This document shows, piece after piece, positions 1 through 5,599 of a stretch of DNA of 6,480 bases; positions within the stretch are counted from its first letter, which is position 1, and each line of letters opens with the position of its first letter. The stretch spans positions 1 to 6,480 of the forward strand of contig JBGVBY010000022.1 in assembly GCA_045226015.1 (NCBI GenBank). The letters run 5' to 3'. The translations under genes and the position numbers were made by a program. The stretch is from UBA2450 sp045226015. GTDB taxonomy: Bacteria > Bacillota_I > Bacilli_A > RFN20 > CAG-826. The notes below the pieces were generated by a model. It searched no databases and was not told where the DNA came from. It saw nothing but the letters and a program-made list of their open reading frames with translations.

Positions 1-62
1 CAACTAACTTACATTATCCGACTTAAAAAAGATTGGTCTTTATTTTTTGCACCTCCAAATAT

Positions 63-93
63 AGTTTAAAAGTTAGAGTTAACTCTAAGTCAA
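63..93 (-). promoter_or_regulatory. MerR-family promoter/operator reading out of the left edge
   Basis: On the minus strand, a -35 TTGACT (93-88) and a -10 TAAACT (68-63) are separated by 19 bp, the long spacer typical of promoters activated by MerR-family regulators. The spacer carries a perfect 16-bp palindrome, TTAGAGTTAACTCTAA (73-88), which overlaps the last base of the -35. This matches the well-known operator form of the AdhR-like branch (CTTGACTTAGAGT...ACTCTAA). It would drive a gene left of base 1. A Shine-Dalgarno-like GGAGGTG (56-50) follows at about the expected transcription start, but no ATG lies at a usable distance. GTG at 52-50 opens only a nine-codon frame. The controlled gene is therefore off the window with its own start, or lost. 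The regulator is not encoded here. Confidence 0.72.
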
Positions 94-281
94 GCATAAT
101 TTATAAAATGTTATTTCTTACCAATTTTTTGTGCAAAAAAATATCATTTCTGAAATGATTCATATTTGAACAGTTACGAAATATATTTGTTTATGTTTTA
201 AGAGATTTGATATGGTTACACTGTGAATAACTTATCTTATATACAACGTCTAAATAATAATGAATAAAGTTCTAATATAAT
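94..281. other. AT-rich intergenic stretch without a gene
   Basis: This stretch lies between the leftward MerR-type promoter and the terminator of the candidate RNA. I see no open reading frame with a ribosome binding site on either strand and no tRNA-like segment. The only clear element is the palindrome at 143-159. The composition is strongly AT, so apparent -10 hexamers are common and not informative. Confidence 0.6.
143..159. repeat. Perfect 17-bp inverted repeat, possible operator
   Basis: ATCATTTC-T-GAAATGAT is an uninterrupted 8-bp inverted repeat around one central base. The form suits a dimeric repressor site. It is too short-looped for a good RNA hairpin and is not followed by a T-run, so it is unlikely to be a terminator. 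It sits about 50 bp upstream of the MerR-type -35 on the minus strand. Its binding protein cannot be named from sequence. Confidence 0.45.
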
Positions 282-334
282 AAAAAAGGCACGCCCCTCC
301 GTATGGTCAGTACTTCGCTGGGATGTGTCTTTTT
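282..334 (-). terminator. Intrinsic terminator of the candidate RNA
   Basis: Read on the minus strand, a stem of about ten positions pairs 320-329 with 288-297 (two G-U pairs and one C-A mismatch). The A-run at 330-334 extends it, and a run of six T (287-282) follows. The loop is about 22 bases. The T/A flanks are symmetrical, so it could also stop transcription on the plus strand, although no plus-strand gene is visible upstream of it. Confidence 0.72.
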
Positions 335-600
335 CTAAACTAACAGCAATATAGAGTATCTGCTAGCCATGGTAGGTACTGTTCATGGATACCATAGATT
401 CTATTTCAAGAATCACAAACGTATACTGGTGGCTGTATGAACTCAGCTCTTAATATCCCAATAATGGGCGAAAGGAACCTCTCAACGTTTGCCCAACATT
501 CTAGCTCCCTCACCTTAAAGGTGGATGCATCGGATTACTAGATTGTTAGAGGATTGATTCTCCTCCTTTAAGCCTTCTTCTTTAAAGAAAGTTTATAGGA
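282..600 (-). ncRNA. Candidate structured RNA (or structured 3' UTR) ending in a terminator
   Basis: No credible coding frame exists here, but the minus-strand transcript folds densely. Visible helices are: 495-504 with 538-547 (nine pairs, one mismatch); CACCTT/AAGGTG at 511-523; GATTCT/AGAATC at 397-402 and 409-414; ATGGTA/TACCAT at 369-374 and 390-395; CCCA/TGGG near 458-469; and the terminal hairpin at 282-334. The strand is chosen because only the minus strand ends in a long U-run. A weak promoter (a TGGAAA-like -35 and TATAAA near 590-597) could make it independent. Otherwise it is the long tail of the membrane-protein transcript. I looked for T-box, SAM, purine, c-di-GMP, RNase P and tmRNA signatures and found none. 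Family unknown. The boundaries are approximate. Confidence 0.5.
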
Positions 601-610
601 AAAGAATTAG

Positions 611-1234
611 TTACTTTCCATCACTTCCCAACCATTGAGGATTTTCGTTAGAATGAGCATTCAAAAACCTTGATATTGATGGGATGTTTCTTAAATGTTT
701 GAACCCATCATTCAAATTTGAAACCCATTCTTTATTTAAAGATTCTTCTAGAGAAAATAAGGCTCGTTTAAAAGAATCAATTTCGCTTTCGGATAAGAAA
801 TCTCTTATTTCTTTACAATAATCATTTAGGACTTTAACAAAATTTTTGACATAGAGTTTTATTTCCTTAGGCATTGGATCTGCGTAAAACTCAGTGCCGT
901 TCAAGCAAAGCAACAAGCCGTTTTGAACTGTTTTATTAGAGTTTGTTAACGAACCAATTTTAATTTGAATATTGATAATATAGCTACCAATAATCCTGTT
1001 GAAATCCTTAAAACGTTTTTCTCTTTCAATGGTTTTATTAATCTTTTCTCTTGTAAGAAAAATCATAGTTACAATTGCAGAACAAGCAATTCCACTGCCA
1101 AAAGATAGAAACAACGTGGAAAGAGGCTCAACACTATAATAGACAGCACCAACAATTATCATTCCGATTGAGAGAGAAAAGATTAGTACTAAATACCAAT
1201 TAAATTTTAAGAAATAAAGAATCTTTGTTTTCAT
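611..1234 (-). CDS. Two-helix membrane protein of unknown function, 207 residues
   Basis: I do not recognise a family. The protein has two hydrophobic segments close to its N-terminus (about residues 12-33 and 38-60), separated by a short turn. A basic, helix-prone stretch (TREKINKTIEREKRFKDF) follows, then a soluble region of about 145 residues, probably cytoplasmic. No catalytic motif, signal cleavage site or metal-binding cluster is visible. The start is ATG at 1234-1232, with a weak AGAAG just upstream as ribosome binding site. The ATG lies only 11 bases past the U-run of the surface-protein terminator, and I see no convincing promoter of its own, so expression may depend on read-through from the surface gene or on a promoter hidden in its 3' end. 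The candidate structured RNA starts directly behind its stop codon. Real-gene call is fairly secure; function is not. Confidence 0.75.
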   Translation of the reverse strand: MKTKILYFLKFNWYLVLIFSLSIGMIIVGAVYYSVEPLSTLFLSFGSGIACSAIVTMIFLTREKINKTIEREKRFKDFNRIIGSYIINIQIKIGSLTNSNKTVQNGLLLCLNGTEFYADPMPKEIKLYVKNFVKVLNDYCKEIRDFLSESEIDSFKRALFSLEESLNKEWVSNLNDGFKHLRNIPSISRFLNAHSNENPQWLGSDGK

Positions 1235-1244
1235 TTGTTCTTCT

Positions 1245-1282
1245 GAAAAGGAAGCCCCTAGTGATTGATTCTAGAGGCCTCC
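1245..1282 (-). terminator. Intrinsic terminator of the surface-protein gene
   Basis: On the minus strand a 12-position stem pairs GGAGGCCTCTAG (1282-1271) with CTAGGGGCTTCC (1261-1250) through two G-U pairs and no mismatch. The loop is nine bases (1270-1262) and TTTTC follows. It begins about ten bases after the surface-protein stop codon. It separates the surface gene from the membrane-protein gene, whose ATG follows almost immediately. The T-run is short, so partial read-through is plausible. Confidence 0.82.
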
Positions 1283-1292
1283 ATAAAATAGA

Positions 1293-4200
1293 TTATTGTT
1301 CTTTACGTTTTCTAATAAAGAAGTAACCACCGATAGCAGTAACTGAAATCATTGAAACAATAACAATGATTGCTATTGTGTTGCTATTTTGAACAATTCC
1401 GAATGCTGAAATTACTCTTGCAGATGCTTGAGCTGTAGTTAGAGATGTGTCTGGTGTGAAACCAAATTTTTCAACACAAGCATCATAATGTGCCATAGCA
1501 TTTTCGATTTCAGCACCTCCTTGAGATAAATTATCTAAACAAATGCGTGGTGCATTCTTTAAGAATAATTTTGCATCATTGCTCAAATTTAATGCTGCTA
1601 AATCTGAAGTTAATGTGTCCCAATCAGATTGAGTAACAACACCAGAACCACTGCCTCCACATAATCCCGATAAGTCAGTCAAAATGGAAAGAGCAGCTAA
1701 TCTAGCTTCCTCTAAAATACTGTTTGCATCATCAGCAAGTTCAACAATAATTTTCTCAATATATAAAGTTCCACTTGATGACATTACTTTAAAGTAAGTA
1801 GATGAACCGTTAAACAAGTATGTGTTAACGCCAGTAGCGCTATATGTTGTGATTGGTGAAACAGAAGTACTTGGATTGGTTGATGTGCCTTCATAAACGG
1901 CAGCGGTACCAGAATTACTAGATTTCATAATTAAGGTAACAGACTTGATTTCAGCATTAGAATATAATTCTTCTGCGTTCGTAATATAGCCATCACCAGC
2001 ATGGAATTGGAATCCACCGCTCTTCATGACATAGTAGACCGAATAATCAGCGTCATCATAAGAATAAGTGCCCGGATCTGTTTTATCATATGCATCAATT
2101 CCCATTGCTTCTGGTGTAAGAATTTTGTCTTCATATGTCTTTGAAGCAGCAACAACGCTAATAGCAATTGAACTAGTGTAATCTGATTGTTTGCCTGTAA
2201 CAGTTATTGTCGTTGAACCGACAGCAACACCGGTTACAGTATAGTTCTTTCCTGAACCAGAAACGGTTGCAACACTTGTATCATTTGAAACAACATCGAG
2301 TTGTTCATCAGAATCACTTGGAGTGGTTGTAACTGTTAATGTCGTTGTTTTACCAACCGAAATAGAAGATTTCCCTAATTCCAAAGTTGGGTTTGCCGTC
2401 ATAGGATTGTCGGTTCCAAGTACCTTCCAAGTAATTGTTATACTGTTAACATAGACTGCAGATCCACAACCGGTAATAATTAAGTAATCAAATTCATAAT
2501 CATCATCTGTAACAGTTGTAGTTGGAGTTAATTTATTAACTTCTCCTAATTTTGTCGCAGAAGATGCATCACTAATTGCGGTAGGTTTTGTGTTGGTTCC
2601 ATAAATGTATAGTTTTCTAGTTCCGCTTGAGCCTGTATTAGAGTTCCAATCAACTGAAACACTATACAATTTTCCGCCTGAAGTACTTGTATATAAGCCA
2701 GAGCTGGAAGCATTGTTATATTGGAGAACACTATTACCTCCCGCGTTATTTCCTGAATAAACCGCAGAAGATTTATCGCTCTTGTTGCTCCATGAGGAAT
2801 AACTTGTGCCGGAAACTCCAGTTAATGATAAGGTAATGGAATCAGAAACGTTTACATATACAGGTTCTTTAAGAACCGCCACACTCCAAGTAGCTGTTTT
2901 TGTGCCAGTCGCGGCATTATATGTTGCAGTAGCTGTCACACTCGGAGCAACCTCAGAAGTATCAATAGAAACACTGTCAGCAGTGACAGTACCAACCGAG
3001 CTATCTGAATAAGAAACATTTAATGTAACTTCAGAAGCATCAATTGTTCCATTTTGATAAACCTCTGTTGGAGCAGATGCGACACCCGTAACATTTGTTA
3101 CGGTAACTAATGTAACTGCTTGAGTACATGTTTTTCCACTATATGTAATTGTTACATTGCCGGCAGCAGTAATAGTAGATGGCGAAAAACCAAATGCTGT
3201 TGGGTTGCTGCTGTAAGCAATATCTTCGGTTGAAGAATCTGAGTATGTAGCTGTAATAACTAATCCAGCTGGAGCAAAATCTTCATTTGCTTTATAAGCT
3301 GTTTTTGTTGGAGCAGTTTTAACTGCGATGCTGCTCAATGACTTATGAGCGCTTCCTAAATAAATACTAATAGAAAGAATATTAATGTAATTACTTGAAC
3401 CTGTACTTGTTTGTTTAAATTTAAAAAACTGATTTGTATCAGAAAAAGTATAGGTTGCAGTTTTATTATCTAAACTCATTGATGCTGAAATTGTCGATGT
3501 CTCAGCTAGAGCAGAAGCTCCTTCGTACATAGTCCCTCTTCCAGCAGAGTTTGTATCGTTAAATGATATAACAATTTTTTTAATATTATTAGTAAAGGCT
3601 GTATTATTTCCTAAATAGCCATTGTGTTCTGGATGAAGCGACAATTGTGCGCTGTTATAAACATAACCATATGAACTTTGATACTCTATTCCGCCTAATG
3701 TTTCTGTTGATGGACCTTCAGTTGCAGTTGCTTTGCTAGTAGCTGAAGACGGATAAGGGTTGTTGCTTGCTGATAAAACAACATCTGGCGCAGCTTCAAC
3801 TGATACTGTTTGGCTATAGCCAGTTGAGTTCGAAACACCAGAGCAAGTTGCCTTGATATAGATTGTTTGATTATTGCCAACCCCAAGAGCATTTGGAGTA
3901 GCAACCTCTGAAGTCATAGCGCTGTTGCTATAGTACGTAAATGTTGAACTTGAAGTAACATCTACATTGCCTTTGCCAGCATAACTTCCGGTAACGGTTA
4001 AGCCAGTAGCGCTCCATGAATCAGCAGTTGTATAAGATGTAGTACTCATTGTTCCTGAAACAGTAACAGAATTCAAAACATCGGCGACAACAGAAATTGA
4101 TTGAGTTGTGGACTTTCCACCATAGCCAATAGTCACACTAGTATCCCCTGTTGTTAAAGCAGTAGTTGTACTTGGTGTGAATGTGAAATCACCGGAATGG

Positions 4201-4988
4201 TCAGCATATGCAATGTCTTCGGTTGAAGCATCAGAATATGTTCCAGTAATAACTAAACCAGTTGGATCAAAACATTGACCCTCATAGTAACCAGTTGTTT
4301 TTGTAGGTGCGGTCTTAACAGCGATGCTTGAAAGTGTCTTTGAAGCTGGCGTGTCATAAGTAACCGAAATACCTGCAATATACATTGCTTTTTGAGCAGT
4401 TGGACCATCAATTGAAATTGTAATGTTACCAGTAGAATCGGTTACATCGGCAGAATAAGTTTTTGTCCCATCAGCATGGGTAGACGTTGGTGTCCCACTA
4501 TTTAAAGTAACATTAGACAAAGTTACATTTGAGCAAGACGCATAAGTTGAACCGCTAACAGAAATAGATAATTTGTGTCCGCCAGCATTGGTTAATGCAA
4601 TAACACTAATTGATTTAATTACTTTTCCACTAAAAGCAGATGTTGTAAAAGAAATTGTTTCCTGTGCATTGTTTGAACCGAGCTGAATGTACTTATTGTT
4701 TGTTGCGCCAACATAAGAAATATTATCTTTTTTACCACTTTTTAATTGAGTAAGTGTTCTCGTATAAGACCAAGAAAAACTTCCTGTCGAAATTGTGCCT
4801 GTATCTGTGCCGTTAACGCTAGAGATTTGTGATCCAAGGTTGTTTGCGGCAGATGCAGTCCACGAAACGGTGGAAGCCGCAGCATGAACTGGCACTGCTT
4901 CACTATTACTCGCAACAGCGACACCTACACCGATCGCCATGGTGAGCCCTAATGCTGCACCGACGATCTTTGTAAATAATTTATTCAT
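1293..4988 (-). CDS. Large secreted surface protein with Ig-like (Big_3/Big_2) domains and C-terminal membrane anchor, 1231 residues
   Basis: This is probably a cell-surface adhesin-like or carbohydrate-binding protein; no enzyme motif is visible. A signal peptide occupies residues 1-36 (KIVG basic start, hydrophobic core, VHA cleavage site). Domains in order: beta-rich module 1 (about 38-215); Big_3-type Ig repeat (219-301); a second Ig-like domain (about 307-400); beta-rich module 2 (about 405-548); second Big_3-type repeat (551-628); another Ig-like domain (about 630-705); beta-rich module 3 (about 708-855); Big_2-type domain (863-946); beta-rich module 4 (950-1084); helical region with three Cys (about 1089-1195); membrane helix 1205-1225 and tail RKRKEQ. 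The four beta-rich modules share a pattern: an IKSI/SVSV strand, a small-residue stretch, and a final YI..I.I/V strand. There is no LPXTG, so the anchor is the membrane helix. The start is ATG at 4988, because AAAGGAG (5003-4997) lies eight bases upstream. The in-frame TTG at 5009 would place that site inside the gene. The protein is rich in Ser and Thr. Confidence 0.9.
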   Translation of the reverse strand: MNKLFTKIVGAALGLTMAIGVGVAVASNSEAVPVHAAASTVSWTASAANNLGSQISSVNGTDTGTISTGSFSWSYTRTLTQLKSGKKDNISYVGATNNKYIQLGSNNAQETISFTTSAFSGKVIKSISVIALTNAGGHKLSISVSGSTYASCSNVTLSNVTLNSGTPTSTHADGTKTYSADVTDSTGNITISIDGPTAQKAMYIAGISVTYDTPASKTLSSIAVKTAPTKTTGYYEGQCFDPTGLVITGTYSDASTEDIAYADHSGDFTFTPSTTTALTTGDTSVTIGYGGKSTTQSISVVADVLNSVTVSGTMSTTSYTTADSWSATGLTVTGSYAGKGNVDVTSSSTFTYYSNSAMTSEVATPNALGVGNNQTIYIKATCSGVSNSTGYSQTVSVEAAPDVVLSASNNPYPSSATSKATATEGPSTETLGGIEYQSSYGYVYNSAQLSLHPEHNGYLGNNTAFTNNIKKIVISFNDTNSAGRGTMYEGASALAETSTISASMSLDNKTATYTFSDTNQFFKFKQTSTGSSNYINILSISIYLGSAHKSLSSIAVKTAPTKTAYKANEDFAPAGLVITATYSDSSTEDIAYSSNPTAFGFSPSTITAAGNVTITYSGKTCTQAVTLVTVTNVTGVASAPTEVYQNGTIDASEVTLNVSYSDSSVGTVTADSVSIDTSEVAPSVTATATYNAATGTKTATWSVAVLKEPVYVNVSDSITLSLTGVSGTSYSSWSNKSDKSSAVYSGNNAGGNSVLQYNNASSSGLYTSTSGGKLYSVSVDWNSNTGSSGTRKLYIYGTNTKPTAISDASSATKLGEVNKLTPTTTVTDDDYEFDYLIITGCGSAVYVNSITITWKVLGTDNPMTANPTLELGKSSISVGKTTTLTVTTTPSDSDEQLDVVSNDTSVATVSGSGKNYTVTGVAVGSTTITVTGKQSDYTSSIAISVVAASKTYEDKILTPEAMGIDAYDKTDPGTYSYDDADYSVYYVMKSGGFQFHAGDGYITNAEELYSNAEIKSVTLIMKSSNSGTAAVYEGTSTNPSTSVSPITTYSATGVNTYLFNGSSTYFKVMSSSGTLYIEKIIVELADDANSILEEARLAALSILTDLSGLCGGSGSGVVTQSDWDTLTSDLAALNLSNDAKLFLKNAPRICLDNLSQGGAEIENAMAHYDACVEKFGFTPDTSLTTAQASARVISAFGIVQNSNTIAIIVIVSMISVTAIGGYFFIRKRKEQ
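3105..3338 (-). repeat. Second copy of the Big_3-type repeat inside the surface gene
   Basis: It encodes residues 551-628 and opens with LSSIAVKTAPTKT, the same 13 residues as the first copy at 4086-4334. Further identical blocks are GLVIT.TYSD.STEDIAY and later F.PST...VTI.Y.GK..TQ. The DNA has drifted at many third positions, so the duplication is old rather than a recent slippage event. Confidence 0.8.
4086..4334 (-). repeat. First copy of the Big_3-type repeat inside the surface gene
   Basis: It encodes residues 219-301, with the repeat opening LSSIAVKTAPTKT and the Big_3-like core FDPTGLVITGTYSDASTEDI. It pairs with the copy at 3105-3338. Each copy follows a beta-rich module and is followed by a more divergent Ig-like domain, so a larger unit (module, Big_3, Ig-like) seems to have been duplicated. 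Confidence 0.8.
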
Positions 4989-5057
4989 GTCTTTTTCTCC
5001 TTTCATCAAAACCTCCGAGCCCGTTTTGGTTATATAGACTCGTGAGCATGAATAAAT
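4979..5057 (-). promoter_or_regulatory. Start-codon sequestering helix and translation control region
   Basis: The leader segment ATTTATTCATG (5057-5047, minus strand) is perfectly complementary over 11 bases to CATGAATAAAT (4989-4979), which contains the ATG of the surface gene. A G-U pair can extend it. Between the arms lie a hairpin CAAAAC/GTTTTG (5028-5023 with 5012-5007) and the Shine-Dalgarno AAAGGAG (5003-4997). The 5' arm overlaps by four bases the 3' arm of a 9-bp leader helix (5054-5062 with 5128-5136). Formation of the full leader helix would therefore compete with burying the ATG. The pairing is seen directly; the switch is inferred. Confidence 0.55.
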
Positions 5058-5332
5058 CTTTGTGTGAATTGATCGTTCATCTTGCCATTGAGTTTCCTAT
5101 ATCCACTCGGCCGATTACTTAACCAATCAAAGATTTTGTCAGCTTGCTAGCGACTAACAGTGTCCCCATTGGACTAGTGCTAACTCCACTGACGTTCATG
5201 ATTTAGGAGATTGTTAAGAGTAATGTGCACCGTTATTCTTTTATCTTCTTAATCACAAACAAAGAGGCAAATCCACTATGGCTAAGACTCCTTGACCATT
5301 AGAGTCTCTCCTTGTAGGAGTCGCCTCTTATG
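4989..5332 (-). ncRNA. Long structured 5' leader of the surface-protein mRNA
   Basis: The inferred transcript starts near 5332 and runs about 340 bases to the ATG with no good reading frame. Domain 1: AAGAGGC/GCCTCTT (5329-5323 with 5268-5262) closes a junction holding AGACTC/GAGTCT (5307-5302 with 5290-5285) and CTCC/GGAG (5320-5317 with 5311-5308). Domain 2 is a long interrupted hairpin: GTCAG/CTGAC (5193-5189, 5142-5138), TTAGC/GCTAG (5183-5179, 5151-5147) and GTCC/GGAC (5174-5171, 5165-5162). Domain 3: AAATCTTTG/CAAAGATTT (5136-5128 with 5062-5054) encloses about 65 bases with a GAGT/ACTC hairpin. No U-run terminator occurs before the gene, so control would act on translation or RNA stability. 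It matches no riboswitch class I can recognise by eye. Confidence 0.6.
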
Positions 5333-5338
5333 CTGACA

Positions 5339-5367
5339 ATTATAAGAAGAAGAAGAAGAAGAATCAA
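5339..5367 (-). promoter_or_regulatory. Surface-gene promoter with a microsatellite spacer
   Basis: On the minus strand the -35 is TTGATT (5367-5362, four of six consensus) and the -10 is a perfect TATAAT (5344-5339). The spacer is exactly 17 bp (5361-5345) and consists only of CTT repeats. Transcription would start near 5332, three bases before the first helix of the structured leader; this fit supports the call. Loss or gain of one repeat would give a 14- or 20-bp spacer, which sigma-A RNA polymerase uses poorly. Confidence 0.72.
5344..5361. repeat. (AAG)6 trinucleotide microsatellite
   Basis: Six uninterrupted AAG units on the plus strand (CTT on the minus strand) fill the promoter spacer of the surface gene. 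The tract is the only simple-sequence repeat of this size that I see in the window. Such tracts change length by slipped-strand mispairing. Confidence 0.9.
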
Positions 5368-5388
5368 GCACTCGCCATGCCAGAGTGC
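5368..5388. repeat. Inverted repeat abutting the -35 of the surface-gene promoter
   Basis: GCACTC and GAGTGC are separated by nine bases. The right end on the minus strand touches the -35 hexamer directly, the usual place for an activator, or for a repressor that blocks polymerase. As an RNA hairpin it lacks a T-run, and it lies upstream of the inferred transcription start. A DNA-binding site is therefore the better reading. The protein is unknown. Confidence 0.45.
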
Positions 5389-5392
5389 CAAC

Positions 5393-5411
5393 TTATTTAC
5401 TTCGTAAATAA
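5393..5411. repeat. AT-rich perfect inverted repeat
   Basis: TTATTTAC-TTC-GTAAATAA gives an eight-pair stem with a three-base loop in the divergent intergenic region. It lies about 26 bases upstream of the surface-gene -35 and about 180 bases before the NUMOD1-repeat gene. There is no adequate U-run on either strand. It may be an operator or only a product of AT-rich composition. Confidence 0.35.
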
Positions 5412-5573
5412 AATTTTATATAAAAACATGACAATCTTGCGATTTGTTTTACAAACCACTACTTTCTGTGTGCCTTATTTTTGAAGAATGCACCCCTTAT
5501 CATGTCAAGCATAATTGAATGATTTTTTGCATGCTAAAAATCCCTGTGTAGCGCCTTGTTATGACGCAAGTAC
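5412..5573. other. Divergent intergenic region upstream of the NUMOD1-repeat gene
   Basis: No gene is supported here. On the plus strand CATAAT (5510-5515) is a possible -10 for the NUMOD1-repeat gene, but no good -35 stands 16-18 bp ahead, so the promoter remains unassigned. On the minus strand a perfect TTGACA (5508-5503) lacks a matching -10. A 13-bp word (5504-5516) is shared with 89-101 beside the MerR-type promoter. Confidence 0.4.
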
Positions 5574-5599
5574 GAGGGGTTATAGTGAGTGTATTATGA
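5561..5599 (+). promoter_or_regulatory. Translation initiation region with overlapping short upstream frame
   Basis: GAGGGG (5574-5579) is the best Shine-Dalgarno before the NUMOD1-repeat gene but lies 16 bases from its ATG at 5596, longer than normal. A 12-codon frame starting at ATG 5561 ends in TGA at 5597-5599 and overlaps the gene start as ATGA. The same frame can be entered at GTG 5585, five bases after GAGGGG. Translational coupling is possible. AATCCC (5539-5544) can also pair with GGGGTT (5576-5581) and hide the site. The arrangement is seen; its use is inference. Confidence 0.35.

Noticed and set aside
1293..1400. Sortase LPXTG anchor on the surface protein
   Set aside because: No LPXTG-like pentapeptide precedes the membrane helix; only the helix and RKRKEQ tail are present.
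2806..3012. Plus-strand open frame of 68 codons inside the surface gene
   Set aside because: It lies antisense to a convincing coding region, has no ribosome binding site, and its Thr/Val/Glu-rich sequence mirrors the repetitive codons of the other strand.
3695..3904. Other short minus-strand frames inside the surface gene (also 2546-2731 and 4742-4924)
   Set aside because: They are out-of-frame readings of the same Ser/Thr/Ala-rich codons, without ribosome sites and without domain features.
4989..5009. Seven-codon N-terminal extension of the surface protein from TTG 5009
   Set aside because: It would place AAAGGAG inside the gene and put charged residues before a standard signal peptide.
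5010..5332. Known riboswitch, T-box, group I intron or hammerhead in the surface-gene leader
   Set aside because: I compared by eye with the conserved cores of T-box, SAM, purine, c-di-GMP, group I P/Q/R/S elements and hammerhead CUGANGA...GAAA; none fits. A covariance search would be decisive.
5368..5411. Hairpins in the divergent region as terminators
   Set aside because: Neither stem is followed by a usable T-run, and no gene ends nearby on either strand.
5515..5595. TTG start at 5515 for the NUMOD1-repeat protein
   Set aside because: The extra 27 residues do not continue any repeat, contain three Cys, have no ribosome site, and overlap a possible -10 hexamer.
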